Origin: CAVVNP01 sp963800235
GTDB taxonomy: Bacteria; Actinomycetota; Acidimicrobiia; Acidimicrobiales; Iamiaceae
DNA length: 64,000 nt
Direction of reading: 5' to 3'
NCBI GenBank assembly: GCA_963800235.1
Contig: CAWDAD010000002.1
Location: 99,600-163,599 of the forward strand
A program made the position numbers and the translations under genes. Under the pieces are notes generated by a model. The model saw only the letters and a program-made list of their open reading frames with translations, was not told the DNA's origin and made no database searches. Below are positions 1-8,124 of the stretch, one piece after another. Within the stretch, counting starts at the first letter, position 1, and every line of letters begins with the position of its first letter.

Positions 1-1111
1 GGTCGTCCTCGAACCCGATCCAGCGGTCCTGCGGGGGGTAGGCGCCGGCGGAGTCCGCCGGGGTCAGATCGGGGGGAGCGGCACGGAGGACCACCGCCGC
101 CCACGCCACCTTCCCCAGGAGGTCGAAGGTGAGCTGGAGCCGGCGGGCCGGCCCCCGGTAGCCGTCCTGGGACCGGTGCCGGTGGGCGGTGGAGACGCCG
201 TCGGGGTCGAAGCCGGCCAGCACCGTCCGGGCGGCGTCGACCGCTCGCCGCAACCAGTGCCCCCGGCCCTCGGCGTCGCCGGCCCGGCCGGAGGCGAGGG
301 CGTGGGCGGCCAGCTCGAGGGTGAGGGCGGCGCCGAGGTCGCCGGTCGAGCGCCCCCACGCCACCGCGGTGCCGTCGCGGGCGCCGACGGCGCGCACCAG
401 GTCGAGGGCAGCGTCGAAGCCGTCCTGCCACAGCGGACCGATGCGCTCGGCCAGCGGCTCGCAGAAGAGCCAGACGTCGGCGGTGTAGATGTCGTACCGG
501 CCGACGTGGTCGTGGCTGTCGTCCAGGGCGCGCCGGCGGTTCTCGCCGAGCAGGTCGACCACCCGGGCCACCAGCCGGTCGAGGGTGCCGTCGTCCTCCG
601 CCAGGCCGAGCCGGTGCCGGCCCAGCTCGCAGCGGGCCAGCACGGCGGCGTAGTTCCGGGGCAGCACCCCGGCGTCGAGCAGCTCCAGCCAGTCGGAGCT
701 GTCGACGGCCCGCCCGAGCTCGGCGAGCTGGTCGTCCGAGAAGCCCTCGGTCAGCGGGTTGTCGGTGAAGGTGCCCGTGCGGGCCAGGGTCTCGGCGATC
801 CGGTAGGAGAAGAAGGTGTGGGTCGACGAACCGTCCACCCGGGCCAGCAGGGTGCGCAGCACGTCGTCGACGGGCCGGCCGGCCAGGGTGGCGATCCCGG
901 CGTCGGCCAGGTGGGTCAGCGTGAAGCACAGGTCGGCCCGCACGTCGGCGGCGACCCCGTGCCCGGCGAACGTGCGCGGCAGGTCCCAGTCCGGCAGGTG
1001 GTGCTGCTCCGCCGCCTCGACCTGCTCGACGGTGAACCCCACCAGCACCTCGGCCAGGTCGGCGGCGGTGATCGACGAGGTCGGGGCGGGCAGGCCGGTC
1101 GGTTCGCTCAC
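1..1111 (-). CDS. Unknown protein, 3' end cut by window edge
   Basis: An open frame of 370 codons runs on the minus strand from a GTG at 1111 off the left edge of the window, so the C-terminus is missing. The visible protein is rich in Leu, Ala and Asp, with helix-rich segments and no signal peptide or membrane segment. A conspicuous stretch near residues 205-225 reads RYDIYTADVWLF. I do not recognise the family. The even helix-turn spacing would suit an alpha/alpha-toroid fold of the DUF2264 kind, but that is a guess. It lies 51 bp downstream of the alcohol dehydrogenase on the same strand and could be co-transcribed with it. The start is chosen because the frame opens here and the protein begins VSEPTGLPAP. 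Confidence 0.75.
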   Translation of the reverse strand, partial: MSEPTGLPAPTSSITAADLAEVLVGFTVEQVEAAEQHHLPDWDLPRTFAGHGVAADVRADLCFTLTHLADAGIATLAGRPVDDVLRTLLARVDGSSTHTFFSYRIAETLARTGTFTDNPLTEGFSDDQLAELGRAVDSSDWLELLDAGVLPRNYAAVLARCELGRHRLGLAEDDGTLDRLVARVVDLLGENRRRALDDSHDHVGRYDIYTADVWLFCEPLAERIGPLWQDGFDAALDLVRAVGARDGTAVAWGRSTGDLGAALTLELAAHALASGRAGDAEGRGHWLRRAVDAARTVLAGFDPDGVSTAHRHRSQDGYRGPARRLQLTFDLLGKVAWAAVVLRAAPPDLTPADSAGAYPPQDRWIGFEDD

Positions 1112-1162
1112 CCGGGCGAGTCCAGCAGACGACGCTCGTGCCGACGGCGGCCGGCGGCGGGT

Positions 1163-2167
1163 TCAGCGATCGACGTGGAGCACCGCGGCGCCGTTGACCC
1201 GGTCGCCGGCCAGGTCCTCCAGGGCCCGGTCGGCCCGATCCAGCGGGTAGGCGACGGTGGTGGGCCGGATCGGGATCTCGGCGGCGATGCGCAGGAACTG
1301 CTCGCCGTCGGCCCGGGTGTTGGCGGTGACGCTGCGGACCTGGCGCTCCTGGAACAGGTCGTCCTGGTAGTTCAGCGGCGGGACGTCGCTCAGGTGGATG
1401 CCGGCGATGGCGAGGGTGCCCCCACGGTCGAGGGCCCGCATCGCCACGGGGACCAGGTCACCCACCGGGGCGAAGAGGATGGCGGCGTCGAGCGGCTCGG
1501 GCGGTTCGTCGTACGCGCCCCCGGCGCTGGCCGCGCCCAGGTCGAGCGCCAGCCGCCGGGCCTCCTCCGACCGGGTGAGCACGTGGACCGTGGCGCCCTG
1601 GTGCAGCGCGACCTGGGCGGCCAGGTGGGCCGAGCCGCCGAACCCGTAGATGCCGAGCTTCCCGCCCTCGGGCAGGTCGGCCCGGCGGAGCGCCCGGTAG
1701 CCGATGATGCCGGCGCAGAGCAGCGGCGCCGCCTCCTGGTCGTCGAACACGTCGGGCAGGGCGTAGGCGAAGGCCTCGGGCACCACCGCCCGCTCGGCGT
1801 AGCCCCCGTCCGCGTCCCACCCGGTGAAGCGGGGATCGATGCACAGGTTCTCGTCGCCCCGCCGGCAGAACCGGCAGACCCCGCAGGTGTGGCGCAACCA
1901 GGCGATGCCGACCCGATCGCCGACGGCGAACCGATCGCAGCCCTCGCCGAGGCCGGCGACGTGGCCGACGACCTCGTGGCCCGGCACGACCCGGGGGCGG
2001 CGGGGGTCGAGGTCGCCCTCGGCCAGGTGCAGGTCGGTCCGGCACACCCCGCAGACGTGGACCTCGACCAGCACCTCACCCGGTCCGGGCTGCGGGTCGG
2101 CCCGCTCGCCCCAGCGGAGGGGGTGCCGATCGACCGGCCTCGGCTCCTCGACCCACCAGCAGCGCAT
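1163..2167 (-). CDS. Zinc-dependent alcohol dehydrogenase (AdhA-like)
   Basis: Medium-chain zinc alcohol dehydrogenase of 334 aa, expected to oxidise an alcohol to an aldehyde with NAD(P) in the cytosol. The catalytic-zinc motif GVCRTDLH (Cys42) and the GHE motif (His64) are present. The structural zinc is held by the four-cysteine set at about residues 95, 98, 101 and 109 (CGVCRFC...C). A Rossmann GxGxxA-type motif (GFGGSA) lies near residue 175. The length and the short 'CGVCRFCRRGDENLC' lobe resemble the mycobacterial AdhA/COG1064 group. The ATG start at 2167 gives a normal N-terminus. The natural substrate cannot be told from sequence. Confidence 0.92.
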   Translation of the reverse strand: MRCWWVEEPRPVDRHPLRWGERADPQPGPGEVLVEVHVCGVCRTDLHLAEGDLDPRRPRVVPGHEVVGHVAGLGEGCDRFAVGDRVGIAWLRHTCGVCRFCRRGDENLCIDPRFTGWDADGGYAERAVVPEAFAYALPDVFDDQEAAPLLCAGIIGYRALRRADLPEGGKLGIYGFGGSAHLAAQVALHQGATVHVLTRSEEARRLALDLGAASAGGAYDEPPEPLDAAILFAPVGDLVPVAMRALDRGGTLAIAGIHLSDVPPLNYQDDLFQERQVRSVTANTRADGEQFLRIAAEIPIRPTTVAYPLDRADRALEDLAGDRVNGAAVLHVDR

Positions 2168-2254
2168 GGTCCCGGTCTAGGCCGTCCGCCGCCCGGTTGC
2201 GACCCGCCGTCTTCCCTTCGACGCGGCCGCGGCGGCCGGTGCCAGGCTGCGTCG

Positions 2255-3037
2255 GTGCTGAACCCGCCGACCCAGTACGCCACGGACGAGAACCTCCGGG
2301 CCCGCCAGCGGCTCTGGGCGCACCAGGACGAGCCGTCCGACCTCCACGGCTGGGTGATCGACCTGGCCGGGGTCCGACCCGGGCACCGCCTGCTCGACCT
2401 CGGGTGCGGCAACGGCGAGTACCTGCGCCGGCTGGCGCCCACCGGGGCCGAGGCCGTCGGGTGCGATCTGTCGCTCGGCATGCTCGGGTCGGTCCCCCGT
2501 CCCGCGGGTGAGCGGCTGGTGAACGGCGACGCCCAGCGCCTGCCCTTCGCCACCGACGCCTTCGACGTCGTCCTGGCGCCGCACATGCTGTACCACGTGC
2601 CCGACCGACCGGCGGCCGCCCACGAGCTGCGGCGGGTGCTCCGGGCCGGCGGCACCTGCGTGGCGGTGACCAACGGCGCCGGCCACCTGCGGGCCTTGCG
2701 CGAGCTGGTCGAGGCCTCGGTCCGCCGTGTCACACCGGAGTGGGAGATGCGCAACCCGTCGACCCACGCCTTCAGCCTGGAGAACGGCGACCGCCCGCTC
2801 GCCGACGCGTTCGCGTCGGTCGAGGTCGTGCGCCCCGGACGCCCGGCGACCGTGCGCCTGACCGATGCCGCCACCGCCGCCGACTACGTCGCCAGCGTCG
2901 CCGACCACTACCAGCCCGAGACCGACCGGCCCTGGGCCGAGGTGGTGGCCGACGTCCGACGGTCCGTCCAGGCGACGATCGACGCCGACGGCTCCTTCCT
3001 CGTCGGCGGCGACACCGGCGCCTTCGTCTGCTCCTGA
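2255..3037 (+). CDS. Class I SAM-dependent methyltransferase
   Basis: A 260-aa Methyltransf_11-type protein. SAM-binding motif I is LLDLGCGNGEY at residues 46-56, followed by an acidic loop (VGCDLS), motif II/post-I 'NGDAQRLPF' and 'DAFDVVLAPHMLYHV', the usual pattern of small-molecule methyltransferases. The GTG at 2255 is chosen because it places motif I about 45 residues in, as is normal; the frame stays open far upstream, but that upstream part is antisense to the dehydrogenase. It is divergent from the dehydrogenase with an 87-bp gap. The substrate is unknown. Confidence 0.85.
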   Translation: MLNPPTQYATDENLRARQRLWAHQDEPSDLHGWVIDLAGVRPGHRLLDLGCGNGEYLRRLAPTGAEAVGCDLSLGMLGSVPRPAGERLVNGDAQRLPFATDAFDVVLAPHMLYHVPDRPAAAHELRRVLRAGGTCVAVTNGAGHLRALRELVEASVRRVTPEWEMRNPSTHAFSLENGDRPLADAFASVEVVRPGRPATVRLTDAATAADYVASVADHYQPETDRPWAEVVADVRRSVQATIDADGSFLVGGDTGAFVCS

Positions 3038-3093
3038 GGCACCGCCCGACCGCCGCTCGGCGCCATGGCGACGCCGGCCCGGCGGCCCGGCCG

Positions 3094-3618
3094 TCACCCG
3101 CCGAGGGGCAGCCGTTCGACCGGTGACCACCGTCGGTCGGCGATGTCGGTGGCGAACAGCGTCACCGCCGTCACCTCGCACGCCAGGAGCGCCGGGGACC
3201 CGAGTGCCTCCTCCACCTCGGCCACGAGCCGATCCTGCGCCGGCCCGGCGGCGACCTGGCCGACGGTGAGGTGGGGCCGGATGTCGCCGAAGCGGCCGCC
3301 GTAGGGCGGGTAGGCGGGGAAGGCGGCCCAGACCGCCCGGGTCAGGGCCTCGAACCGGGCCGCGGGCTCGGGGCGGAGGAACACCGCGTCGGGGAACGTG
3401 TCGACCGCGTCGAGGGAGAAGGAGAACGGCTCCTGGTCGGCCAGCGCGCCCCCCAGGAGGCGGCGATCGGCCGGGTCCAACGGCACCGGGCGGAAGGGGT
3501 AGAGCACGGTGACGTGGGCCGGCATGCCGTACCGGGCGATCGGGTCGTGGGCCCGGCGCCACCCGCCCACCACCGGCTCGGCGGCAGGGACCTCGACCAC
3601 CAGCGCCGACCGCGTCAC
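3094..3618 (-). CDS. 2'-5' RNA ligase / 2H phosphoesterase family protein
   Basis: A 174-aa protein with the two HxT-type motifs of the 2H phosphoesterase superfamily: AHVTVLYPF near residue 34 and PHLTVGQ near residue 114. Family members cleave or form 2'-5' phosphodiester bonds or hydrolyse cyclic phosphates. The real substrate here is unknown, since most bacterial members are uncharacterised. It is convergent with the preceding methyltransferase and divergent from the small gene at 3743. Confidence 0.85.
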   Translation of the reverse strand: MTRSALVVEVPAAEPVVGGWRRAHDPIARYGMPAHVTVLYPFRPVPLDPADRRLLGGALADQEPFSFSLDAVDTFPDAVFLRPEPAARFEALTRAVWAAFPAYPPYGGRFGDIRPHLTVGQVAAGPAQDRLVAEVEEALGSPALLACEVTAVTLFATDIADRRWSPVERLPLGG

Positions 3619-3742
3619 GCCGACGATGGTCGCGCACCGGGTCAGGCGGCGGGCCCGCCGCGAGCTGCCCCTTCCGCCGGCGGCGGCGCAGACCTACCCT
3701 CGTGGGCACCGGGCGAAGCACATCACTGGAGGTGATGTCGTC

Positions 3743-4033
3743 ATGCGAATGATGCTGCGTGTCGTCATGGACACGGAGAAGACCAACCAACTGGTGCAGG
3801 CGGGCACCATGGGCCCGACCATCGAGGGGATCCTCGGGAAGCTGCAGCCGGAGGCGGCCTACTTCCACGCCGATGGCGGTGGCCGGGCCTTCACGCTGGT
3901 GGTCGACGCCCCCGACGGCGCCGCGCTGCCGGGCTTGGCCGAGCCGATGTGGCTCGAGCTCGGCGCCACGGTCGAGGCCATCCCGGTGATGGACGCAGAC
4001 GAGCTCGGCGAGGGCCTGTCGCGCCTCGGCTGA
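3743..4033 (+). CDS. Small conserved protein, possible ferredoxin-like fold
   Basis: A 96-aa protein beginning MRMMLRVVMDTEKTNQLVQ. The ATG at 3743 is chosen because a strong Shine-Dalgarno GGAGGTGA (3729-3736) sits at the right distance. The pattern (strand, helix, strand with GGGRAFTLVVDAP, helix, strand) resembles dimeric alpha+beta barrel proteins such as muconolactone isomerase-like or DUF3303 proteins. No catalytic residues are evident and function is unknown. Confidence 0.7.
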   Translation: MRMMLRVVMDTEKTNQLVQAGTMGPTIEGILGKLQPEAAYFHADGGGRAFTLVVDAPDGAALPGLAEPMWLELGATVEAIPVMDADELGEGLSRLG

Positions 4034-4100
4034 TCGAGGGAGCACGTAGCGGGAACGACCCTGCGAGGGGCCGCGTCGGCCCACTCCCTCATCGCCGCTT

Positions 4101-5771
4101 ATGACATACTTGTCGGATCGCAAGATCGGATGCACAAGTTTGGCATATCCTCTGTTCCACCCGCGCCGCCTCGGTGACCTGCCCGGCCTGCTCAGCCCCG
4201 AGGAGTTCGCTCGGGAGTTCCCCGGCGAGGACGAGTACGTCGAGCTGAAGCAGGGCGTGTCGACGGCCCGCCTCCAGGAGGCTGCCGTCGCGTTCTCGAA
4301 CGCTGATGGCGGCGTGCTGATCGCCGGGGTGGCCCCAGACAATCGCGTCCTCGGAGTGACCCAGCCGGGTGAGAAGGCGAAGGACATCCACCAAGCGATG
4401 CGCCAGGTGCAGAGCGCAGGTCGCTACGACATCCATCAGCTCATCGTCGGCGACGCCACCTTGCTCGTGGTCTCCATCGCTCGTCGTCACGAAGGCTTTG
4501 CGCAGACCTCATCGGGTGCCGTGCTCATGCGCCGGGGCGCCAGCAACGTGGCCCTGCTCGGCGCGGACCTGTCCCGCTTCCTGTCCCGTCGGAGCTTCCA
4601 GAGCTTCGAGACCACACCGACGGGCGTCCTCCTCGAGGACGTAGACGAGGTGTTGCTGGCCGGACTCAGTGACGCGTTCGAGTGGCGTGACACCGACCTG
4701 GGGGAGCGGTTGAGCGAGGCCGGTCTGATCACGACCGAAGCCGGAGACCATGTTCTGACGGTCGCCGGGGCCCTCTTGCTCCTCAACGCGCCCGAAGTGG
4801 TCGGAGGCCGTCCCTACATCGACCTGCGCCGCTACGCAGCCAGGGAACCCGACCCCGACAAGACCTGGGAGGTGAGAGGTCCCGTCAACCTGCAGGTCGA
4901 ACAGGCGACGGCTGACCTCATGGCGGAGCTGGGATCGGTCAGTGCGATCGTGGGGGTGCGGCGCGTCGAGATGCCGCGGATCCCGCAGCGGGTGATCCGA
5001 GAGGCGATGGCAAACGCCGTCGCTCATCGCTCGTACGAACACGCCGGCACGGCCATCCGTGTGGACATCACCCCGACCCACGTCACCATCACCTCTCCCG
5101 GCACCCTCCCCGAACCGGTCACCCTCGAGAACATCCGGTTCCAACAGGCAGCCCGCAACGATCGCCTGCTGAGAGCCCTGCGACGGTTCAACCTGGCCGA
5201 GGACAAGGGCAAGGGCATCGACCGCATGGAGGACGACATGGCGGCCGAGCTCCTCCAGCCCCCGGAGTTCGCCGAGGACGGTGGGTTCTTCTCTGTCACC
5301 CTGAGGATCGGAGGCGCGGTCACACCCCGGGAACGGGCCTGGGTTCGCGGTCTGATCCAGGCCGGTCGCCTGGAGCCCCGTGCAGCGACCGTCGTGGTGT
5401 CGGTGGCTCGCGAAGGATCGATCACCAACGGTGACGTCCGCTCGTTGCTCGACATCGACAGTGTGCAGGCTCGATCCATCCTGCAGGACCTGGTCACCGA
5501 GGGCGTCCTCGTCCAGCGCGGCGAACGCGGCGGGTCCCAATACCTCATCGCCCCCGACCTCGGCGTGCCCGCCCGGATCCGTCACACCGACACCGAGCTC
5601 GACCAGATCGCCCTCGAGCTCGCCAGCCAGGGACCCATCACCAACGCAGCCCTCCGAGACCGCACCGGCCTCGACCGCTCCGAAGCCCTCAAGGTCCTGC
5701 GCCGACTCGTCGACCGCGGTCAGCTCGTCCAGCGCGGTGAACGACGAGGAACCCGGTACCACGTGCCCTGA
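4101..5771 (+). CDS. AlbA_2 (Schlafen-type) / HATPase regulator with two C-terminal winged helices
   Basis: A 556-aa protein with an N-terminal AlbA_2 domain (about residues 30-150; EYVELKQG, then AFSNADGGVLIAGV), a GHKL-type ATP-binding module (about 290-400; 'EAMANAVAHRSY' N-box-like, 'ITSPGTLPEP', 'DKGKGIDRM') and two tandem winged-helix repeats (about 420-490 and 495-556), each ending LVQRGER(G/R)G. Family members are annotated as ATP-dependent transcriptional regulators, and some Schlafen-type proteins act in defence. The coding sequence looks visibly lower in GC and richer in mixed codons than its neighbours, a hint of transfer. No Shine-Dalgarno precedes the ATG, so translation may be leaderless, or start at the in-frame TTG at 4140. 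Confidence 0.85.
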   Translation: MTYLSDRKIGCTSLAYPLFHPRRLGDLPGLLSPEEFAREFPGEDEYVELKQGVSTARLQEAAVAFSNADGGVLIAGVAPDNRVLGVTQPGEKAKDIHQAMRQVQSAGRYDIHQLIVGDATLLVVSIARRHEGFAQTSSGAVLMRRGASNVALLGADLSRFLSRRSFQSFETTPTGVLLEDVDEVLLAGLSDAFEWRDTDLGERLSEAGLITTEAGDHVLTVAGALLLLNAPEVVGGRPYIDLRRYAAREPDPDKTWEVRGPVNLQVEQATADLMAELGSVSAIVGVRRVEMPRIPQRVIREAMANAVAHRSYEHAGTAIRVDITPTHVTITSPGTLPEPVTLENIRFQQAARNDRLLRALRRFNLAEDKGKGIDRMEDDMAAELLQPPEFAEDGGFFSVTLRIGGAVTPRERAWVRGLIQAGRLEPRAATVVVSVAREGSITNGDVRSLLDIDSVQARSILQDLVTEGVLVQRGERGGSQYLIAPDLGVPARIRHTDTELDQIALELASQGPITNAALRDRTGLDRSEALKVLRRLVDRGQLVQRGERRGTRYHVP

Positions 5772-5911
5772 GCGAGTCGAGAGGTCACTGGAGTCGCCCA
5801 TCTCACCCGGACCTCTGCGCTGCGACGGGGACAACTCGCACGCCGTCAGACCCAGACCCGGCGTGGTGGGAGGCGTGCATGAGCGCCCCGCTTCAGTGGT
5901 GACGGTCGAGC

Positions 5912-6331
5912 TCAATCGGCCCAGTCGGGCGGCTGGACCAGGATCATCCAGAGGTGTCCGTCCGGGTCGGCGACCTGGGCTGCGAAGGCACTCCACTCTC
6001 GCTGCGATGGCTCATAGACGCTGGTCCCGCCGGCGGCGAGGGCCGATCTGTAGCGCGCCCGCACAGCGTCTTCGTCCGGGACGAAGACCGACAGCACGCA
6101 CTCGTTGGCGCCTGGCGGGGCTACGCGATCCTCGCCGGCGACCCAGCCGAACCCACCCGTGGGGACCAGCATCAAGCTGACGCCCGACGCGAGGCGGAGC
6201 TGAAGCGGCTCAGGGACGCCGTCATCGGCGAGCGGCCCGAAGGCTTCAAGCCCGAGCCCGTCGCGGTAGAAGGCGAGCGACCGGCTTCTATCGGCCGTGG
6301 CAAGGCTGATCGTGTGGTCCATGACGCTCAT
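5912..6331 (-). CDS. VOC-family (glyoxalase/dioxygenase-like) protein
   Basis: A 139-aa vicinal-oxygen-chelate protein. It begins MDHTISLATADRSRSLAFYRDGLGL, the standard first beta-alpha-beta unit with a His near the N-terminus, and ends with 'AAQVADPDGHLWMIL', the second metal-ligand region. The substrate cannot be assigned; such proteins range from glyoxalases to antibiotic-resistance proteins. It stands alone between the AlbA_2 gene and tRNA-Ala. Confidence 0.85.
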   Translation of the reverse strand: MSVMDHTISLATADRSRSLAFYRDGLGLEAFGPLADDGVPEPLQLRLASGVSLMLVPTGGFGWVAGEDRVAPPGANECVLSVFVPDEDAVRARYRSALAAGGTSVYEPSQREWSAFAAQVADPDGHLWMILVQPPDWAD

Positions 6332-6417
6332 GACTTCCGGCGAGGTGCCAACTCATCGGGTTCGCCCCCGATCTCCGGGAATCTGGAGTACGAGCGGCAA
6401 CCCGCTGACCAGCTCGG

Positions 6418-6491
6418 TGGAGACGATGGGACTCGAACCCACGACCCCCTGCTTGCAAAGCAGGTGCTCTAGCCAGCTGAGCTACGTCCCC
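6418..6491 (-). tRNA. tRNA-Ala (anticodon TGC)
   Basis: A 74-nt cloverleaf on the minus strand starting GGGGACG. The anticodon loop TTTGCAA carries TGC. The acceptor stem GGGGACG/CGTCTCC gives the G3:U70 wobble pair that is the alanine identity element. A73 is at 6418 and no CCA is encoded. In many actinobacteria this tRNA sits next to tRNA-Ile after gyrA; here it is about 17 kb away. Confidence 0.96.
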
Positions 6492-6631
6492 GCGGCCCGG
6501 TCGGCCCGGGCGGTCCGCCGAGGCTACCGAACCGGGCCGGCACCCCCCGGCGCGGGAGGTGGTCGTACACCTACACTCAGCGGTCGCCGGCGACCTGCCG
6601 ATCCAGGACGCTGGGGAGGTTCGGTCAGCCG

Positions 6632-7060
6632 GTGGTCGTGGATGTCGAGCGAGCGGCGAAGCGACGCCGTCGAGAGCGCCTGTGGATCGGTGGCGTCCTC
6701 GGCTACACGGTCTTGCGCTTCGCCATCGCGTGGGAGGCGCTCGACCGCTACGGGCTGAACATCTGGGTGTTCGGGATCATCGACATCGTGACCGCGGTGC
6801 CCTACGCGGTCGGCACCGCTCGCCTGGTCACCAGCGTCGTCGACCGGCGCCTGCAGGCCGCGGCCGGCTGGATGGTCATCTCCGCCTTCTCGTTCCTCGC
6901 GCCGTACCTCTACATCGCCGTCGCCGGGCACGACAAGAGCATGCCGAAGACGGTCTGGGTCGTCCTGGCCGTCCTGGTCATCGCCCTCGGCGCCAACGCC
7001 GCCTTCGCCATCATCCGGCGGATCCGCTCCGGGCGGCGACTGCGCCGGCTCGAGGTCTGA
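6632..7060 (+). CDS. Small integral membrane protein, unknown function
   Basis: A 142-aa protein with a basic N-terminus (KRRRRERLW) and about four hydrophobic spans (near residues 19-36, 45-62, 78-97 and 107-126), ending in a basic tail (IRRIRSGRRLRRLEV). No recognised motif. A TACACT hexamer at 6571-6576 could be its -10 box. It begins with GTG at 6632 in a frame with typical high-GC codon use. Confidence 0.65.
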   Translation: MVVDVERAAKRRRRERLWIGGVLGYTVLRFAIAWEALDRYGLNIWVFGIIDIVTAVPYAVGTARLVTSVVDRRLQAAAGWMVISAFSFLAPYLYIAVAGHDKSMPKTVWVVLAVLVIALGANAAFAIIRRIRSGRRLRRLEV

Positions 7061-7124
7061 ACGGGCCGGAGCGGCTGGGCCCGAGCGGCGGGACCGCAGC
7101 GGCTGGGCCGACGCGCCGGGGCGG

Positions 7125-7892
7125 TCAGGGCCGGGAGACGAGCGGCGAGGGCTCGGCGGGACGCACCTCCATCCCGCCGCCATCGGTCAGGATGATCGGG
7201 AAGCCCCAGTCGATGATCTCGTGGATCTCGATGCGCTCGGCGGTCCACTTGGTGAACTCGGGGTTCCGCCGACCGAGGGTCTCGTAGCTGGCCGGCACGT
7301 GCGGGAAGGCGGCGGGCACGCAGTAGGCGCCGAGGTAGTCCTGGCCCTCGCCCACCGTCTGGAAGTCCAGCCCGTAGGTGCCGGTGAACACGTCGAGGAG
7401 CCAGGGCTCGATCACCGCCACCAGCGCCGAGGCGCCGGCCCGGCAGGCGTGCAACCAACCCTCCCGGTAGAGGTGCTCGATCACCCCGGTGCTGCGCGCC
7501 GTGTGGTCGACGGCGAGGGCCCCGAGCTCGCACACGGGGTCGGCCACGTCGAAGTCGGTGCGCCGGAAGTGCCCGATGGGCAGCTCGTCGTAGCTGCCGA
7601 AGACGGTTCGCACGGTGCCGTACACCCGGTCGGTGTCGTCGAGCACCACGTGGAAGACGGCACGGTCGGCCCACGGCTGCAGCTCCTCGACCCGGCGCCG
7701 CGGCGACGGGTCGCAGTAGCCCATCTCGCGGTACACGTCGTAGACGAAGGCCTCGGCCTTGTCCCGCAACGGACCCTCGGTGACCTGCTCGAGGCGCATC
7801 CCCGGATCGAGGTCGGCCGGGCGGCCCGACAGCACGGGCTCGGTGACCAGCTCCACCGCCGGAGGTACGTCCACGTCCCCAACTGACGCCAT
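7125..7892 (-). CDS. GNAT-fold acyltransferase, N-acyl amino acid synthase (FeeM)-like
   Basis: A 255-aa protein with a GNAT-like core: 'AFVYDVYREMGYCDPSPRRRVEEL', 'VFHVVLDDTDRVYGTVRTVFG', then 'CELGALAVDHTARSTGVIEHLYREGWLHACRAGAS'. This matches the FeeM/PEP-CTERM-associated acyltransferase type that uses acyl-ACP donors. The ATG at 7892 is preferred to the upstream in-frame start at 8168 because it has a G-rich ribosome site (GAGGGGGTC) and the added N-terminus would look non-native. It is divergent from the cyclic-di-GMP protein at 8125, suggesting a shared control region in the 232 bp between them. Product unknown. Confidence 0.72.
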   Translation of the reverse strand: MASVGDVDVPPAVELVTEPVLSGRPADLDPGMRLEQVTEGPLRDKAEAFVYDVYREMGYCDPSPRRRVEELQPWADRAVFHVVLDDTDRVYGTVRTVFGSYDELPIGHFRRTDFDVADPVCELGALAVDHTARSTGVIEHLYREGWLHACRAGASALVAVIEPWLLDVFTGTYGLDFQTVGEGQDYLGAYCVPAAFPHVPASYETLGRRNPEFTKWTAERIEIHEIIDWGFPIILTDGGGMEVRPAEPSPLVSRP

Positions 7893-8124
7893 CTCTCGGG
7901 ACCCCCTCTTCCACCACGGGTTCGGAACCGCGGCACGGTAGTGCAAACCGGACAATCCTGCACAGAGTCCGCGAACCACCGCGCTTCGCGCGATCGGTGC
8001 ATGACAGGAGCAACAGGACGAACAGTGGCACCGTTGCCCCCAGCGGCGGGGCCCGGCGGCCCGATCGGCGGGGCCGGGCGCCGGGCGGCTCACGGGGGCG
8101 CCGGACCGGCCGACATGTACCGAG

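Noticed and set aside
176..2254. Very long plus-strand open frame joined to the methyltransferase
   Set aside because: The upstream part is antisense to the unknown gene and the alcohol dehydrogenase, with low-complexity Gly/Val/Arg composition typical of high-GC shadow frames.
4033..4094. GAGGGAG...CTCCCTC inverted repeat as a terminator
   Set aside because: The arms are short and about 40 bp apart, too weak to call.
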